NCBI RefSeq assembly: GCF_900167085.1
Contig: NZ_FUXA01000008.1
Coordinates: 21,774 to 85,773 of the forward strand
Direction: 5' to 3'
DNA: 64,000 nucleotides
Origin: Eubacterium ruminantium
GTDB lineage: Bacteria; Bacillota; Clostridia; Lachnospirales; Lachnospiraceae
A model generated the notes under the pieces. It saw only the letters and a program-made list of their open reading frames with translations. It did not search any database and had not been told where the DNA came from. A program made the position numbers and the translations under genes. Of this stretch, positions 35,660 through 44,860 are shown piece after piece; position 1 is the stretch's first letter; the number at the start of each line of letters is the position of its first letter.

Positions 35660-38600
35660 TTATTTAGGCTGTGCAGGCGTGTAAATACTGTGCTTTTTCT
35701 TTGCGCCGAATGAATTTCTGCCAATGATAAAGATAAATATTCCCCAGGATATTGCCATGATCAGAAGGCCCGGATAGAATCCCGGAGCTGTATAATAAAA
35801 TTCTACAGTATGCTCTCCTTCCGTAAGCTCTATACCCATAAATGCATTCTGGACTTTTTCTATCTTTACTTTCTTTCCGTCAACCTTGGCACTCCATCCC
35901 TCATCATAAGGAATAGCTGCAAATAATGTGCCGGCTTCCTCTACGAAAATCTTTCCTTTAATATATCCGTCTTTAGCTTCTTTTACATCGAGACTTCTTG
36001 AATTGATCGTCTCATACTGCTCTTTAAGGGTATCTCTGTTTAACTGCGCAAAATCAAATCTTATCGATCCCGAACTAGAGTATGAATCATTAAATTCCAC
36101 TGAAATCTCAACTTCGTCTCCTTCCTTAAGATCGCCCATATCAAAGATCTGACTCTGATAACGGTCAAAGGCCATCTGTACGGAATTAACATGATATCTT
36201 ACTTTATAAACATTATTTGCTATGATATCCACCACATAATGTCCCGGCTTATCGACTGTAAAGCTGGCCTTTACCTTAGGTTTTCCGGTATCATCTGCGG
36301 AATATCCCACAAGATCTTCGTCATTTCCATCTACCCACGGATGACATCTTTCTCCGGTTGTTTCCATTTTGAAATGAGCATCTTCATAAACCTGTTTCTC
36401 TATACCTGAAGCTCGTGAAACCATTTTATTTACATTACTGATGTCTTTACCGTTAAGAAGGTTTTCGTCGATATATTCATCACCAACCATATATGCAACA
36501 GGAAGGTCATAAATATTTTCATAAACGTTCATAGTCGGACTCTCATAAACGAGAGGAAGTGTTTCATCATTATTGTAATAATCCGCTGCAGTGGCATAGA
36601 CATATTTCACACCGAGAAGCATGTTGGTTGCGTGGCATGCGCCGTAATACAGATATTCATTTGCACCTGTATAAAATCCCATATCAGCCGCTGCATCTAC
36701 GACATCTCCTCTGACTGTTGAGCAGAAGATTCCGATACTGTTCATGCCGTTAAATGTAGCCTCGTCAAGGATCTTCGGGTTGATCATATCTTCTCTGTAG
36801 AAAAACTGTCCCTCGGTTTTCGCACGGTCAGCCATTTCATTTTGGATTTCCTCCATGGCAGAGGCTCTTTCCATATAATCGGATGCCTCAGCAGCACCGA
36901 TCTCATTAATACAGTTAGTTCCGTTGGCGATAATCTCACCAAGGATGGCAACTGCGATTATTATATTAAATACCTTTGAACGCTTATATTTCAGACTCTT
37001 TAACATGCTGAGTACATAAGCAAGTATTGTAAGTCCCACGGTGCAGATCACCGCAACGTTCATATAATCACTAAACTTCTTTGTATTGTCGTAAATAGTA
37101 TAACACCAGAATCCGCCTGCTAAGAATAAGGCTGAAGTTATGTAATATCCACTGACGTATCTTAATCTCAGCGCTACCTTATACGCTATTGTCAAAAGAA
37201 CAAATGTATAAAGGAATGCGAATCTGTTCGGAATTCCATACTGATCATGGAAACCATGCCAGAAGAAATTCAGCTGAACATTATTAAATGACATCATCAG
37301 GAATACAAGCAGCAGAACCTTACTTATTCTCTTGTATAATTTCTCCCTTTCAAGAAAGAGATATATAAGTGCCAAGAAGAATGTGATGATACCGCAGTAA
37401 AGATTTATACCGCCATCAAAAGTCTGCATTTTTATCGGCTTTGTCCAGAAAAGCTGGGCCTTAAATATTTCTCTGATGTTCTGATACCATTCCCACTTTG
37501 GTATTTCGATCTTTCCTGCAGCCGTCTTCATAATACCGAGATAAGCTGTCAGTAGTGAAACCGCAGTCATACCTGCAGCGAGGATTGAATATAATGCAAA
37601 TCTTATTCCGTTTGCGAAGAACTTCTTCACTCCTCCATGAGACTCTGTAAGGAACCAAAGTACCAGGAAAACGCATATCATAAATGCTATGTAATAATTA
37701 CAGAACAGACAATATGCAAGGGACAGACAGTAAAGTTTAGGTCCCTTCCCTTCCATGAGTCGCTCAAATCCGAGAACAATAAGCGGAAGAACCATGATGC
37801 AGTCCAGCCACATTATATTCCACATATATCCGAGAACGTAATTATTTATAGCATATGCAACACTGAATGCTGTTATAAGAGTAGAATTTCTGACTCCACC
37901 CTTATGTCTTGAAAGAAAATATCCGAAGCTTCCTGCCGAGAAAACAATCTTGAGTGCTGTAAGAATGCTGATAAATGTAGGTATGTCAGCCCTCTTAAAA
38001 AGTATAACAAGAATATTTACCGGACTCGAAAGGTAATAGAAGAATAAAGACTGGAAGTTAACTCCCATTCCCACCTTCCATGTATAGAACATGCTTCCGT
38101 GTGAAAGAAGCTTCGTTCTGTAATCCGAGAAAAACGGAACATACTGATGAATGCTGTCTACCATTGTGTAAGCCCTGCCACCGAAAGGACCGACATTCAC
38201 AACTATCATCACAACCATCATGAATACAAATGTAATGAGTACGCCAAGGATCCATGACCAGTTATCAAGTATCTTCTGACTGAGCTTCTTCTCATTTTTC
38301 TTAAATACAAGAAGCTTACTCATGAAATAATTGATAACTATAACAAGAAACTGAACTATAAATTTTGAAATAAATTCATTCAGTCTCAAACTGTCGCAGA
38401 GGAATGCAAATCCGAATACCTCTACGAACATTGCAAAAAGTCTGGCTCCGACAAATCTTACTGCTTCAAGTATTACGCCTTCTTTACTGTCCTGCTTACT
38501 TTTAAAAACGAAGAATTTTGCGGCAAAATAAGCAAAACATATCGCGCAGCATATAGCTATAACATTACATATATTTCTATCAATCCCTGTGAGATGACGA

Positions 38601-38701
38601 AGCAGGAAGAAAGTCACAAGGTTGACCATCGTGGTACATCCGCCGGCAAAAATATAGCGGATCTTATCATTATCAAATAGTTTTTTTATAAACGCTTTCA
38701 T
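35660..38701 (-). CDS. GtrA-YfhO fusion: polytopic membrane protein of lipid-linked sugar transfer type
   Basis: About 1013 residues. Residues 1-135 are a four-helix GtrA domain (IRYIFAGGCTTMVNLVTFFLL, and FIVQFLVIVINYFMSKLLVFKKN). From about 145 on it is a YfhO-type membrane protein with around a dozen helices, including the early loop VNVGPFGGRAYTMVDSIHQYVPFFS, then a C-terminal outside region (about 590-990) and a last helix near the end (GLLIMAISWGIFIFII). YfhO proteins act in glycosylation of lipoteichoic acid and related surface polymers, GtrA in flipping lipid-linked sugars; a fused flippase and transferase is inferred. The ATG used is 4 codons inside an alternative TTG; neither has a good ribosome binding site. 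Confidence 0.8.
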   Translation of the reverse strand: MKAFIKKLFDNDKIRYIFAGGCTTMVNLVTFFLLRHLTGIDRNICNVIAICCAICFAYFAAKFFVFKSKQDSKEGVILEAVRFVGARLFAMFVEVFGFAFLCDSLRLNEFISKFIVQFLVIVINYFMSKLLVFKKNEKKLSQKILDNWSWILGVLITFVFMMVVMIVVNVGPFGGRAYTMVDSIHQYVPFFSDYRTKLLSHGSMFYTWKVGMGVNFQSLFFYYLSSPVNILVILFKRADIPTFISILTALKIVFSAGSFGYFLSRHKGGVRNSTLITAFSVAYAINNYVLGYMWNIMWLDCIMVLPLIVLGFERLMEGKGPKLYCLSLAYCLFCNYYIAFMICVFLVLWFLTESHGGVKKFFANGIRFALYSILAAGMTAVSLLTAYLGIMKTAAGKIEIPKWEWYQNIREIFKAQLFWTKPIKMQTFDGGINLYCGIITFFLALIYLFLEREKLYKRISKVLLLVFLMMSFNNVQLNFFWHGFHDQYGIPNRFAFLYTFVLLTIAYKVALRLRYVSGYYITSALFLAGGFWCYTIYDNTKKFSDYMNVAVICTVGLTILAYVLSMLKSLKYKRSKVFNIIIAVAILGEIIANGTNCINEIGAAEASDYMERASAMEEIQNEMADRAKTEGQFFYREDMINPKILDEATFNGMNSIGIFCSTVRGDVVDAAADMGFYTGANEYLYYGACHATNMLLGVKYVYATAADYYNNDETLPLVYESPTMNVYENIYDLPVAYMVGDEYIDENLLNGKDISNVNKMVSRASGIEKQVYEDAHFKMETTGERCHPWVDGNDEDLVGYSADDTGKPKVKASFTVDKPGHYVVDIIANNVYKVRYHVNSVQMAFDRYQSQIFDMGDLKEGDEVEISVEFNDSYSSSGSIRFDFAQLNRDTLKEQYETINSRSLDVKEAKDGYIKGKIFVEEAGTLFAAIPYDEGWSAKVDGKKVKIEKVQNAFMGIELTEGEHTVEFYYTAPGFYPGLLIMAISWGIFIFIIGRNSFGAKKKHSIYTPAQPK

Positions 38702-38729
38702 CAGGTTATCCAATCATTTTTAATCTAGT

Positions 38730-41048
38730 TTATTTAAATGCAGACATGAGGCAGATAAGCGGAGAATTCCAATAAATAGCTATCTCATTAAGTGAATATG
38801 CCTGCTCATTATCCGCATAGCAAAGCGCAGGAGGGATGTCCTTAAGAACCGCCTGAGCATATGTGTCCTCACGATTTGAATTCGGTCCACCGACAAGCAT
38901 ACCCTTCATACTCTTTCCAAGAACCTGTGACGGTCTGTGGTGTGGATGGATTGGTGAAACAGTTCCGTATCCTGTAACGAAACAATATCCAAGTGCATTA
39001 TTTCCAAGTAGATAATCCAACTGTTTCTTCGCAAGTTCCATATATTTATCGGCAGAATCATCACTTCCGTTAATCTCTGCAGCCATCATAAGAAGCATGC
39101 CGTCATTTGCAACGGACATATTACTTCCCCATGGATAATCAGTATCAAGCGCTACATTAAATCCTGATTGTGAGGCAAGCTGATATATCTCTTCAGCTCT
39201 CATTAAAATAGCTTCTCTACCTTTTTCAACTATATCTTCAATATCATCAGGGTCTGTTTTAAGCAGAGCATAAAATGCATAAGTACCCATATCAGCCCAT
39301 CCGAGTCCCATCTGAAGATTCTCTTTATAAAAATCTCTTACGGCCTTTTTATACTTTTCGTCCTTTGTCGCTCTGTAGAGTGAAACCGCTCCCCAGAACT
39401 GTTCATCACTGATCTTTCCGTCAGAATATTCGCCTGTAACTATTTCCTTAGGATTTGTATATCCTCTATGCTTCTCAAGCTTTCCGTCGTCAATATAAGT
39501 CCATGCTTTTTCCGCAGCCGCAAGGCACTTAGCTGCAAAGTCCTTGTCATACTTCTCATATAATCTTGAAGCATCACTCATCACTGCCACAAAGTCGCCT
39601 GTTGCAGCATAAGAAATAGGAGCAAGATAAAGTTCCTGTGTCTCATCAACTGCCAAAACAGTATCAGGGAATCCCAGTCCTGTTACCTTATGATATACAC
39701 CTCCGGACTTTTCATCCTGCATTTTAAGCATCCATTCAAGTTCATAACGAGCCTCGTCAAGAAGATCCGGAACTCCGTTTCCACTTTCAGGAATACCGTA
39801 ATCATCAGCTTCTTCGCCATTTTCATATGCAATTAAAAGGTCTTCAATAGTCTTCGCACCGGCTACGACATATCGTCCGTAATCTCCGGCATCATGCCAT
39901 CCGCCGCTTACATCTTTCTCTTCATCCGTTCCGAAGACCTTAGCAACCTGTGTATGACATGGTCCGTGTGCAAAATCACCTGCTATTTCCTTAGTAACTT
40001 CGCATCCGCACCTCTGGAGATATAGCATCTTTACTACATCTTTATAGAGATCCTTATATACATCATCATCGATTGTAAATTCATATGTCTTATAGTCTCC
40101 GGACTGGATATAATAACGTCCCTTCGTCTTAACTTCAGAAAAATCTCCCTGTCTTAAGATATTTCCTGTAGCTTTGCTATCGATGGGATCATTATATTTT
40201 CCCTGATAAACCTCTTCGCCTGTTTCCGCATTTATCACATAGAAAGTATTGATCTTCTCTGATGCGATAGTAACGGTCTTCTTATCCTCGGTTTTATAAC
40301 CTATCTGAGAGGTGTTCATTCTTGGTGGAACAGGAACAGCTTCAATCTTCTGCGCCTTTTCTGCGTCCTTTATTCCAAGTTCTATATTGTCAAAATAGAT
40401 TGTGTGCTCTTCCGGATTTTCGTTCATATCTTCCATTTTTCCCAAATTAAATACTAATCGCGGAGCCGGGTCTGAAGGCTCATTCATCTTAATATCAACA
40501 TCTATCGTGGTAACTTCCGGTCCTATCTGTATATACTCACCGGCATATGCATGATAATCGCCGCCGTTCATCTGAAGTCGCCACTCGATAGTTCGTTCAA
40601 TATCGCATCTTACGTCGAATTTATAATTATATACACAATCCTGACTCAGCTGAAATCCGTCATGGAATATCTGATTAGCATAATCAAGTGTTCCGACATT
40701 TAAAATCTTTACCGCCAACTCTTTATTGACTGCTTTTATATTGCAGGCACCTCCGTTGGTATATGTAACAAATCCATCCTCAGAATTATTGTCAAAATCA
40801 ATTCGAAGAACATCCTGACCGTCTTGAATATCTTCCATATCAGCTTCATGGAAATACGGTGCATCATCTTCAAGTATCACTTCTTCTCCGGGTTCTTCTG
40901 TAACAGTCATTTCTTCTGTTACGGATCCGGATGTGCTTACAGAATCTTTCTCCTCAGTCTTTCCTTCATCCTTCTTGCCGCAGCCTGCCATCGCAAATGT
41001 CATTCCCGCAACCAGAATACCGGCAACTATTCTTTTCCTCCTAAGCAT
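38730..41048 (-). CDS. Lipoprotein GH9 endoglucanase with CBM4-like and Ig-like domains
   Basis: 772 residues. Lipoprotein signal with lipobox FAMAGC (Cys23), a Thr/Glu-rich linker to about 60, a CBM4/9-like jelly-roll (about 75-230, ending YFDNIELGI), the Ig-like domain typical of CelD/CbhA-type GH9 enzymes (about 238-330, beginning NTSQIGY), then the GH9 catalytic domain. Catalytic motifs: SGGWHDAGDYGRYV with Asp386 and Asp389, IHPHHRPS, and the acid Glu755 in NEIAIYWNSPL. It should cut cellulose or mixed-linkage glucan at the cell surface. Start MLRRKR chosen for the signal peptide and AGGGAGG just upstream; an earlier ATG adds 9 residues without one. Confidence 0.92.
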   Translation of the reverse strand: MLRRKRIVAGILVAGMTFAMAGCGKKDEGKTEEKDSVSTSGSVTEEMTVTEEPGEEVILEDDAPYFHEADMEDIQDGQDVLRIDFDNNSEDGFVTYTNGGACNIKAVNKELAVKILNVGTLDYANQIFHDGFQLSQDCVYNYKFDVRCDIERTIEWRLQMNGGDYHAYAGEYIQIGPEVTTIDVDIKMNEPSDPAPRLVFNLGKMEDMNENPEEHTIYFDNIELGIKDAEKAQKIEAVPVPPRMNTSQIGYKTEDKKTVTIASEKINTFYVINAETGEEVYQGKYNDPIDSKATGNILRQGDFSEVKTKGRYYIQSGDYKTYEFTIDDDVYKDLYKDVVKMLYLQRCGCEVTKEIAGDFAHGPCHTQVAKVFGTDEEKDVSGGWHDAGDYGRYVVAGAKTIEDLLIAYENGEEADDYGIPESGNGVPDLLDEARYELEWMLKMQDEKSGGVYHKVTGLGFPDTVLAVDETQELYLAPISYAATGDFVAVMSDASRLYEKYDKDFAAKCLAAAEKAWTYIDDGKLEKHRGYTNPKEIVTGEYSDGKISDEQFWGAVSLYRATKDEKYKKAVRDFYKENLQMGLGWADMGTYAFYALLKTDPDDIEDIVEKGREAILMRAEEIYQLASQSGFNVALDTDYPWGSNMSVANDGMLLMMAAEINGSDDSADKYMELAKKQLDYLLGNNALGYCFVTGYGTVSPIHPHHRPSQVLGKSMKGMLVGGPNSNREDTYAQAVLKDIPPALCYADNEQAYSLNEIAIYWNSPLICLMSAFK

Positions 41049-41081
41049 AAGTCCTCCCTCTTCTTTTACGCTCATTTTCAG

Positions 41082-41897
41082 CTATTTAACAGATTCTATA
41101 ACATCTTCCAGTTCTATATTTCCGCCGAAAATAGAAAGCGCACTTCCGACAGTAACATCAAGATTATTTTTTCCAAGTTCCTTAAGCTTCTTTATATCAT
41201 CCAGAGAACCGACGCCTCCTGCATAAGTTATAGGAAGGCCGCCCCAATCTCCGAGAAGTCTTGCAACTCCTTCTTCTATACCCTTTGACTTTCCTTCAAC
41301 ATCCACTGCATGGATCAGGAATTCGTCAGCATAATTCTTGAACATCTCAAGAGCTTCATTATCAAGCTTTACTTCCGTAAATTTCTGCCATCTGTCGGTA
41401 ACAATATAATAATCATTATCTCTTTTTCTGCAGGAAAGATCCAAAACTATCCTTTCTTTTCCCACAGCTTTTTTAAGCTTCGAAAGGCGTTCCATATCAA
41501 CCTTTCCGTCTTTAAAAACATACGAAGTCACTATAATGTGAGTTGCTCCCATTTCAAGAAATGATCCCGCATTATCAGCAGTAATGCCGCCTCCTATCAT
41601 AAGTCCACCCGGAAATGCATCAAGGGCCGACTTCGCCTGTTCAATGTCTTTCTTATATTCTTCACTTCCTGCCGGATTAAGAAGTATTATATGTCCGCCT
41701 GTAAGACCAAGTTTCTTATAAAGGCTTCCGTAAAATGCTCCGTCTTCCTCGGAAACAAAATTCTCTTTTGCAGAAGATACCTCATGACACACTTCATTTT
41801 CTTTAATTGAAGATAATAAATCTCCGTCTCTGAGGCTGCCTCCGACTATCTGTTTAACTTTTCCGTTATGTATATCAATACATGGTCTGAATCTCAT
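41082..41897 (-). CDS. hisA: Eukaryote-type HisA (ProFAR isomerase, HIS6-like)
   Basis: 271 residues, a TIM barrel that converts ProFAR to PRFAR in histidine synthesis. Sequence resembles yeast HIS6 more than E. coli HisA: MRFRPCIDIHNGKVKQIVGGSL at the start, the long insertion with FYGSLYKKLGLTGGHIILLNP, RIVLDLSCRK, DEFLIHAVDVEGKSKGI, and ITYAGGVGS. The catalytic Asp pair positions (CID, AVDVEG) are present. No other histidine gene is adjacent. It lies between the AAA+ ATPase and GH9 genes, 33 bases upstream of the latter. Start ATG, GGAG 8 bases upstream. Confidence 0.88.
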   Translation of the reverse strand: MRFRPCIDIHNGKVKQIVGGSLRDGDLLSSIKENEVCHEVSSAKENFVSEEDGAFYGSLYKKLGLTGGHIILLNPAGSEEYKKDIEQAKSALDAFPGGLMIGGGITADNAGSFLEMGATHIIVTSYVFKDGKVDMERLSKLKKAVGKERIVLDLSCRKRDNDYYIVTDRWQKFTEVKLDNEALEMFKNYADEFLIHAVDVEGKSKGIEEGVARLLGDWGGLPITYAGGVGSLDDIKKLKELGKNNLDVTVGSALSIFGGNIELEDVIESVK

Positions 41898-41931
41898 TTT
41901 TTACGCTCCAAGTAAATTACTTTTTAGTAGC

Positions 41932-43377
41932 TTATTTCCCCTCACCTTTAAAACTTTCGATGTCATCTTCCTTAACATCTTCTATAGTAAATGTTCTGAG
42001 TGTTTCAGGTGTATTTTTCTCTAAACTTACAACACGTGATGCCTGACGTGAGATACATCTTTCTATATAATTTCTGACTTCTCTCGCATTTGCAAAATTC
42101 TCATCATGATGAAGAGCCTTGTATGTAAGATATTCTTTGACATATTTCTTTGCTTTTTTATCAGGATCATATTCCTGACGTTCGCACATTGAAAGAAAGA
42201 TCTCATAAAGCTCTTCTCCGGAATAATCCTTGAAGAAGATATACTTATTAAATCTTGACTCAAGTCCCGGATTGGAATTAACGAATTCTTCCATAAGATC
42301 TGTATATCCGGCTACGATAACGATAAGATCGTCTCTATCATCTTCCATTCTCTTAAGAAGTGTATCAACAGCTTCCTGTCCGAAATCCTTACCGTCCTTA
42401 TTGGCTGTAAGAGTATAAGCTTCATCTATGAAAAGCACTCCGCCGAGAGCACTGTCTATTATCTCTGAAGTCTTTGTGGCGGTCTGTCCGATATAACCTA
42501 CAACGAGGTCTGAACGGTCAACTTCCACCAACTGTCCTTTTCTTACAACACCGAGTTTATGATAGATCTTTGCAAGAAGTCTTGCGACTGTTGTCTTTCC
42601 TGTTCCCGGATTACCCGAAAATACAAGATGAAGCGACAATTCAGGCTGCTTCATATCATGCTCTTCACGAAGTTTCTTTACCTTAACTATATTGATAAGA
42701 TTAGTAAGATCCTGCTTAACTGATTCAAGACCAACAAGAGAATTCAGCTGTTCCATAAGCTGCTCGAGTGTTTCTTCATTATCAGGCTGGCTTAACTTAA
42801 CCTTATTTACTTCCTTCTTTGACATATCTGTCTTCTTCGCGTAATCACTTGATAACTTGGGTGTTGTTATCTCATTTGCTTTTCCGGAATTATATAATCC
42901 GTACTGCTTTATATAATTTTCAAGAGTAAGTGTATAATTTGAAAGATTTGCAAGCTGTGTCATAGTTGAAGTATTTGCAATAAATGCACGACCAACCTCA
43001 GCGAATGCATCAACAATAAATCTTGAGACAGACTGTCCCTTCATAGTCCTTCTCATTCCACCATCAAGCTCTGCCTTCACAAAATATGTAAGTGAACGCG
43101 GCACAATATTGATGAAATCCTGTTTCATACAATAGTCATATCTTATAGAAATAAAATTTTCCTTTGTCATAGGTAAATTGAAATTCTTTGTTACAAATTC
43201 TGTTTCATCAGAAGGATCGCCGTCAGGCTCATATAAAAAGCAGACAAGTCTGATAAAATCAAACTTTAACATATCTCTAAGAGGCATATCCACACCCTGC
43301 ATATATCCTCTGTTAGTAACCATATCCGCATATGAAAATGCATTTTTTATCGTTTCATTGAGTAAAACAACAGACAT
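41932..43377 (-). CDS. CbxX/SpoVK-type AAA+ ATPase
   Basis: 481 residues. The N-terminal 190 residues ([20 protein letters not shown] onward) are helical and unrecognised, then a linker and an AAA+ domain: Walker [10 protein letters not shown], Walker [10 protein letters not shown], sensor 1 near [10 protein letters not shown], the arginine finger region [12 protein letters not shown], and the C-terminal lid to about 470. The group includes CbbX, SpoVK and EccA, which remodel protein complexes as hexamers. No rubisco, spore or secretion genes are near, so the client is unknown. Start chosen at MSVVLL, with AAGGG 6 bases before it; an earlier Met adds 14 residues. Confidence 0.85.
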   Translation of the reverse strand: MSVVLLNETIKNAFSYADMVTNRGYMQGVDMPLRDMLKFDFIRLVCFLYEPDGDPSDETEFVTKNFNLPMTKENFISIRYDYCMKQDFINIVPRSLTYFVKAELDGGMRRTMKGQSVSRFIVDAFAEVGRAFIANTSTMTQLANLSNYTLTLENYIKQYGLYNSGKANEITTPKLSSDYAKKTDMSKKEVNKVKLSQPDNEETLEQLMEQLNSLVGLESVKQDLTNLINIVKVKKLREEHDMKQPELSLHLVFSGNPGTGKTTVARLLAKIYHKLGVVRKGQLVEVDRSDLVVGYIGQTATKTSEIIDSALGGVLFIDEAYTLTANKDGKDFGQEAVDTLLKRMEDDRDDLIVIVAGYTDLMEEFVNSNPGLESRFNKYIFFKDYSGEELYEIFLSMCERQEYDPDKKAKKYVKEYLTYKALHHDENFANAREVRNYIERCISRQASRVVSLEKNTPETLRTFTIEDVKEDDIESFKGEGK

Positions 43378-43534
43378 TTTATCCCTTCCTTTTCCGGGAA
43401 TATCATTCCCCTTTAACAAAAAGTATTAATATTTTAAGCCTTCATAAATCACCCTTCATAATATCATAAAACCATTTATTTTGCACAGGAATATTACGCT
43501 TACAGATTCCTCCCGAATGACTGTTTCATTTAAA

Positions 43535-43573
43535 ATGAAAAAGCACCCGAAAAGCCTTACACTTCCGAGTGCT
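43535..43573 (-). terminator. Terminator of the aquaporin gene
   Basis: On the minus strand AGCACTCG pairs with CGGGTGCT, followed by TTTTTCATTTT. Confidence 0.75.
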
Positions 43574-43591
43574 GATCCTATATAAATATAT

Positions 43592-44293
43592 TTATGCTTC
43601 TTCTTTATCGCCTTTTCCTTCAAGGATTTTATAAGCGATTGCTGCGATTGCCGCACCGATGAATGGAGCTACAACAAAGATCCATACAACTTCGATAGGC
43701 TTACTGTTTCCGTCGATTGCTGCAACTATTGCAGGTCCGAGACTTCTTGCAGGATTAACTGATGTACCTGTAAATCCGATTCCGAGAATATGTACAAGAA
43801 CCAGTGTAAATCCGATAACCACTCCTCCGAATGATCCGTGTGACTGCTTAGGTGAAGTAACACCAAGTATTACGAATACAAAGATGAATGTAAGAAGCAC
43901 TTCAACTATAAGTCCGGCTCCGATGCTGTCTCTTACGCCTGCAAGACCATTTGAACCATAGCCCCCTGTAAGATCAGGCTTGTCGCTCATATCAAAGAGA
44001 AGTGCCAGTACTCCTGCTCCGGCAAATGCGCCCACACACTGTGCGATCACATAACCGATAAAATCCTTTACACTCATACGTCCGCTGATAAGACAGCCGA
44101 GAGATACTGCAGGATTGATGTGACAACCGGAGATATTTCCAACAGCATATGCCATTCCTACGATAGTAAGACCAAATGCAAATGCAGTCAGCATATATCC
44201 TCCCCACTGCTCACATCCTGTCAGCATAGCCGTTCCGCAGCCAAGTAAAACAAGTGTAAATGTGCCAATAAATTCTGCTACTACTTTTCTCAT
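43592..44293 (-). CDS. aqpZ: Aquaporin Z-type water channel
   Basis: 233 residues with six membrane helices and two half-helix NPA motifs, NPAVS and NPARS. The four selectivity-filter positions look AqpZ-like: Phe in TAFAFGLT, His in LVHILGIGFTG, Thr in GTSVNPAR and Arg after the second NPA, which favours water rather than glycerol. The C-terminus ends in a short charged tail. Start MRKVVAEF has GGAGG 5 bases upstream; a longer reading frame adds 16 implausible residues. Monocistronic with its own terminator. Confidence 0.92.
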   Translation of the reverse strand: MRKVVAEFIGTFTLVLLGCGTAMLTGCEQWGGYMLTAFAFGLTIVGMAYAVGNISGCHINPAVSLGCLISGRMSVKDFIGYVIAQCVGAFAGAGVLALLFDMSDKPDLTGGYGSNGLAGVRDSIGAGLIVEVLLTFIFVFVILGVTSPKQSHGSFGGVVIGFTLVLVHILGIGFTGTSVNPARSLGPAIVAAIDGNSKPIEVVWIFVVAPFIGAAIAAIAYKILEGKGDKEEA

Positions 44294-44467
44294 CTCAACC
44301 TCCATTACCTTTGAAGACCTACCTGGTCTCCATATTTTCATACATCCTCATTATATTTTTCCAAAGGATAGATTGCAACCTTTTATATCATTTGCCTATT
44401 TATTCTTTAGATGTTATTATCAACATAAAAGCAAGTAGTGCTCCGTGTTCTATTAGGAGGAATAATT

Positions 44468-44701
44468 ATGAAAAAAACCATGAAAAATTTAAAGAAGAAA
44501 CTTGTATGTGGCATCAGCCTTGGTGTACTTATGGCCAGCATGCTGTGTTCACTGTCAGGATGCGGCGGTGGAAAGGATGATCCAAGTGCAGAAGCTGCTT
44601 TAAGACAGGGACTTAATCTTAAGGATAAGGCTCGTGAACAGATGAGTGAATATAATAATGATTTCAAGAAAGCCGATGACCTTATGACCATCGAACCTTA
44701 G
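44468..44701 (+). CDS. Small lipoprotein of unknown function
   Basis: 77 residues: Lys-rich N-terminus, hydrophobic stretch CGISLGVLMASMLC and lipobox LSGC at about residue 31, followed by a Gly/Asp-rich spacer and about 35 mature residues (AALRQGLNLKDKAREQMSEYNNDFKKADD), predicted helical. Start ATG with AGGAGG 8 bases upstream, better than an upstream in-frame Met. A strong terminator follows directly, so it is a stand-alone expressed gene. I do not recognise a family. Confidence 0.75.
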   Translation: MKKTMKNLKKKLVCGISLGVLMASMLCSLSGCGGGKDDPSAEAALRQGLNLKDKAREQMSEYNNDFKKADDLMTIEP

Positions 44702-44708
44702 TAAACTG

Positions 44709-44735
44709 CCGGACCTATCTGGTCCGGTATTTTTA
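44709..44735 (+). terminator. Terminator of the small lipoprotein gene
   Basis: CCGGACC-N5-GGTCCGG followed by TATTTTT. Confidence 0.85.
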
Positions 44736-44751
44736 TACCATTTTTCAACGC

Positions 44752-44815
44752 TTGCATATTAAGATTTACTGTGCTAGTATATCGTTTACGTATTTGAAGA
44801 CCTTATCAGTCTTCA
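44752..44815 (+). promoter_or_regulatory. Promoter and leader hairpin of the antiporter gene
   Basis: TTGCAT (44752-44757), 17 bases, TAGTAT (44775-44780) with TG one base before the -10 box (extended -10). The leader then has a 7-bp hairpin TGAAGAC-N7-GTCTTCA (44795-44815) followed by TTTTA, a weak attenuator-like element. Confidence 0.5.
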
Positions 44816-44860
44816 TTTTAGCAATAGATTATTATTCTATTTAGGAAAGAGGTCTTAAAA

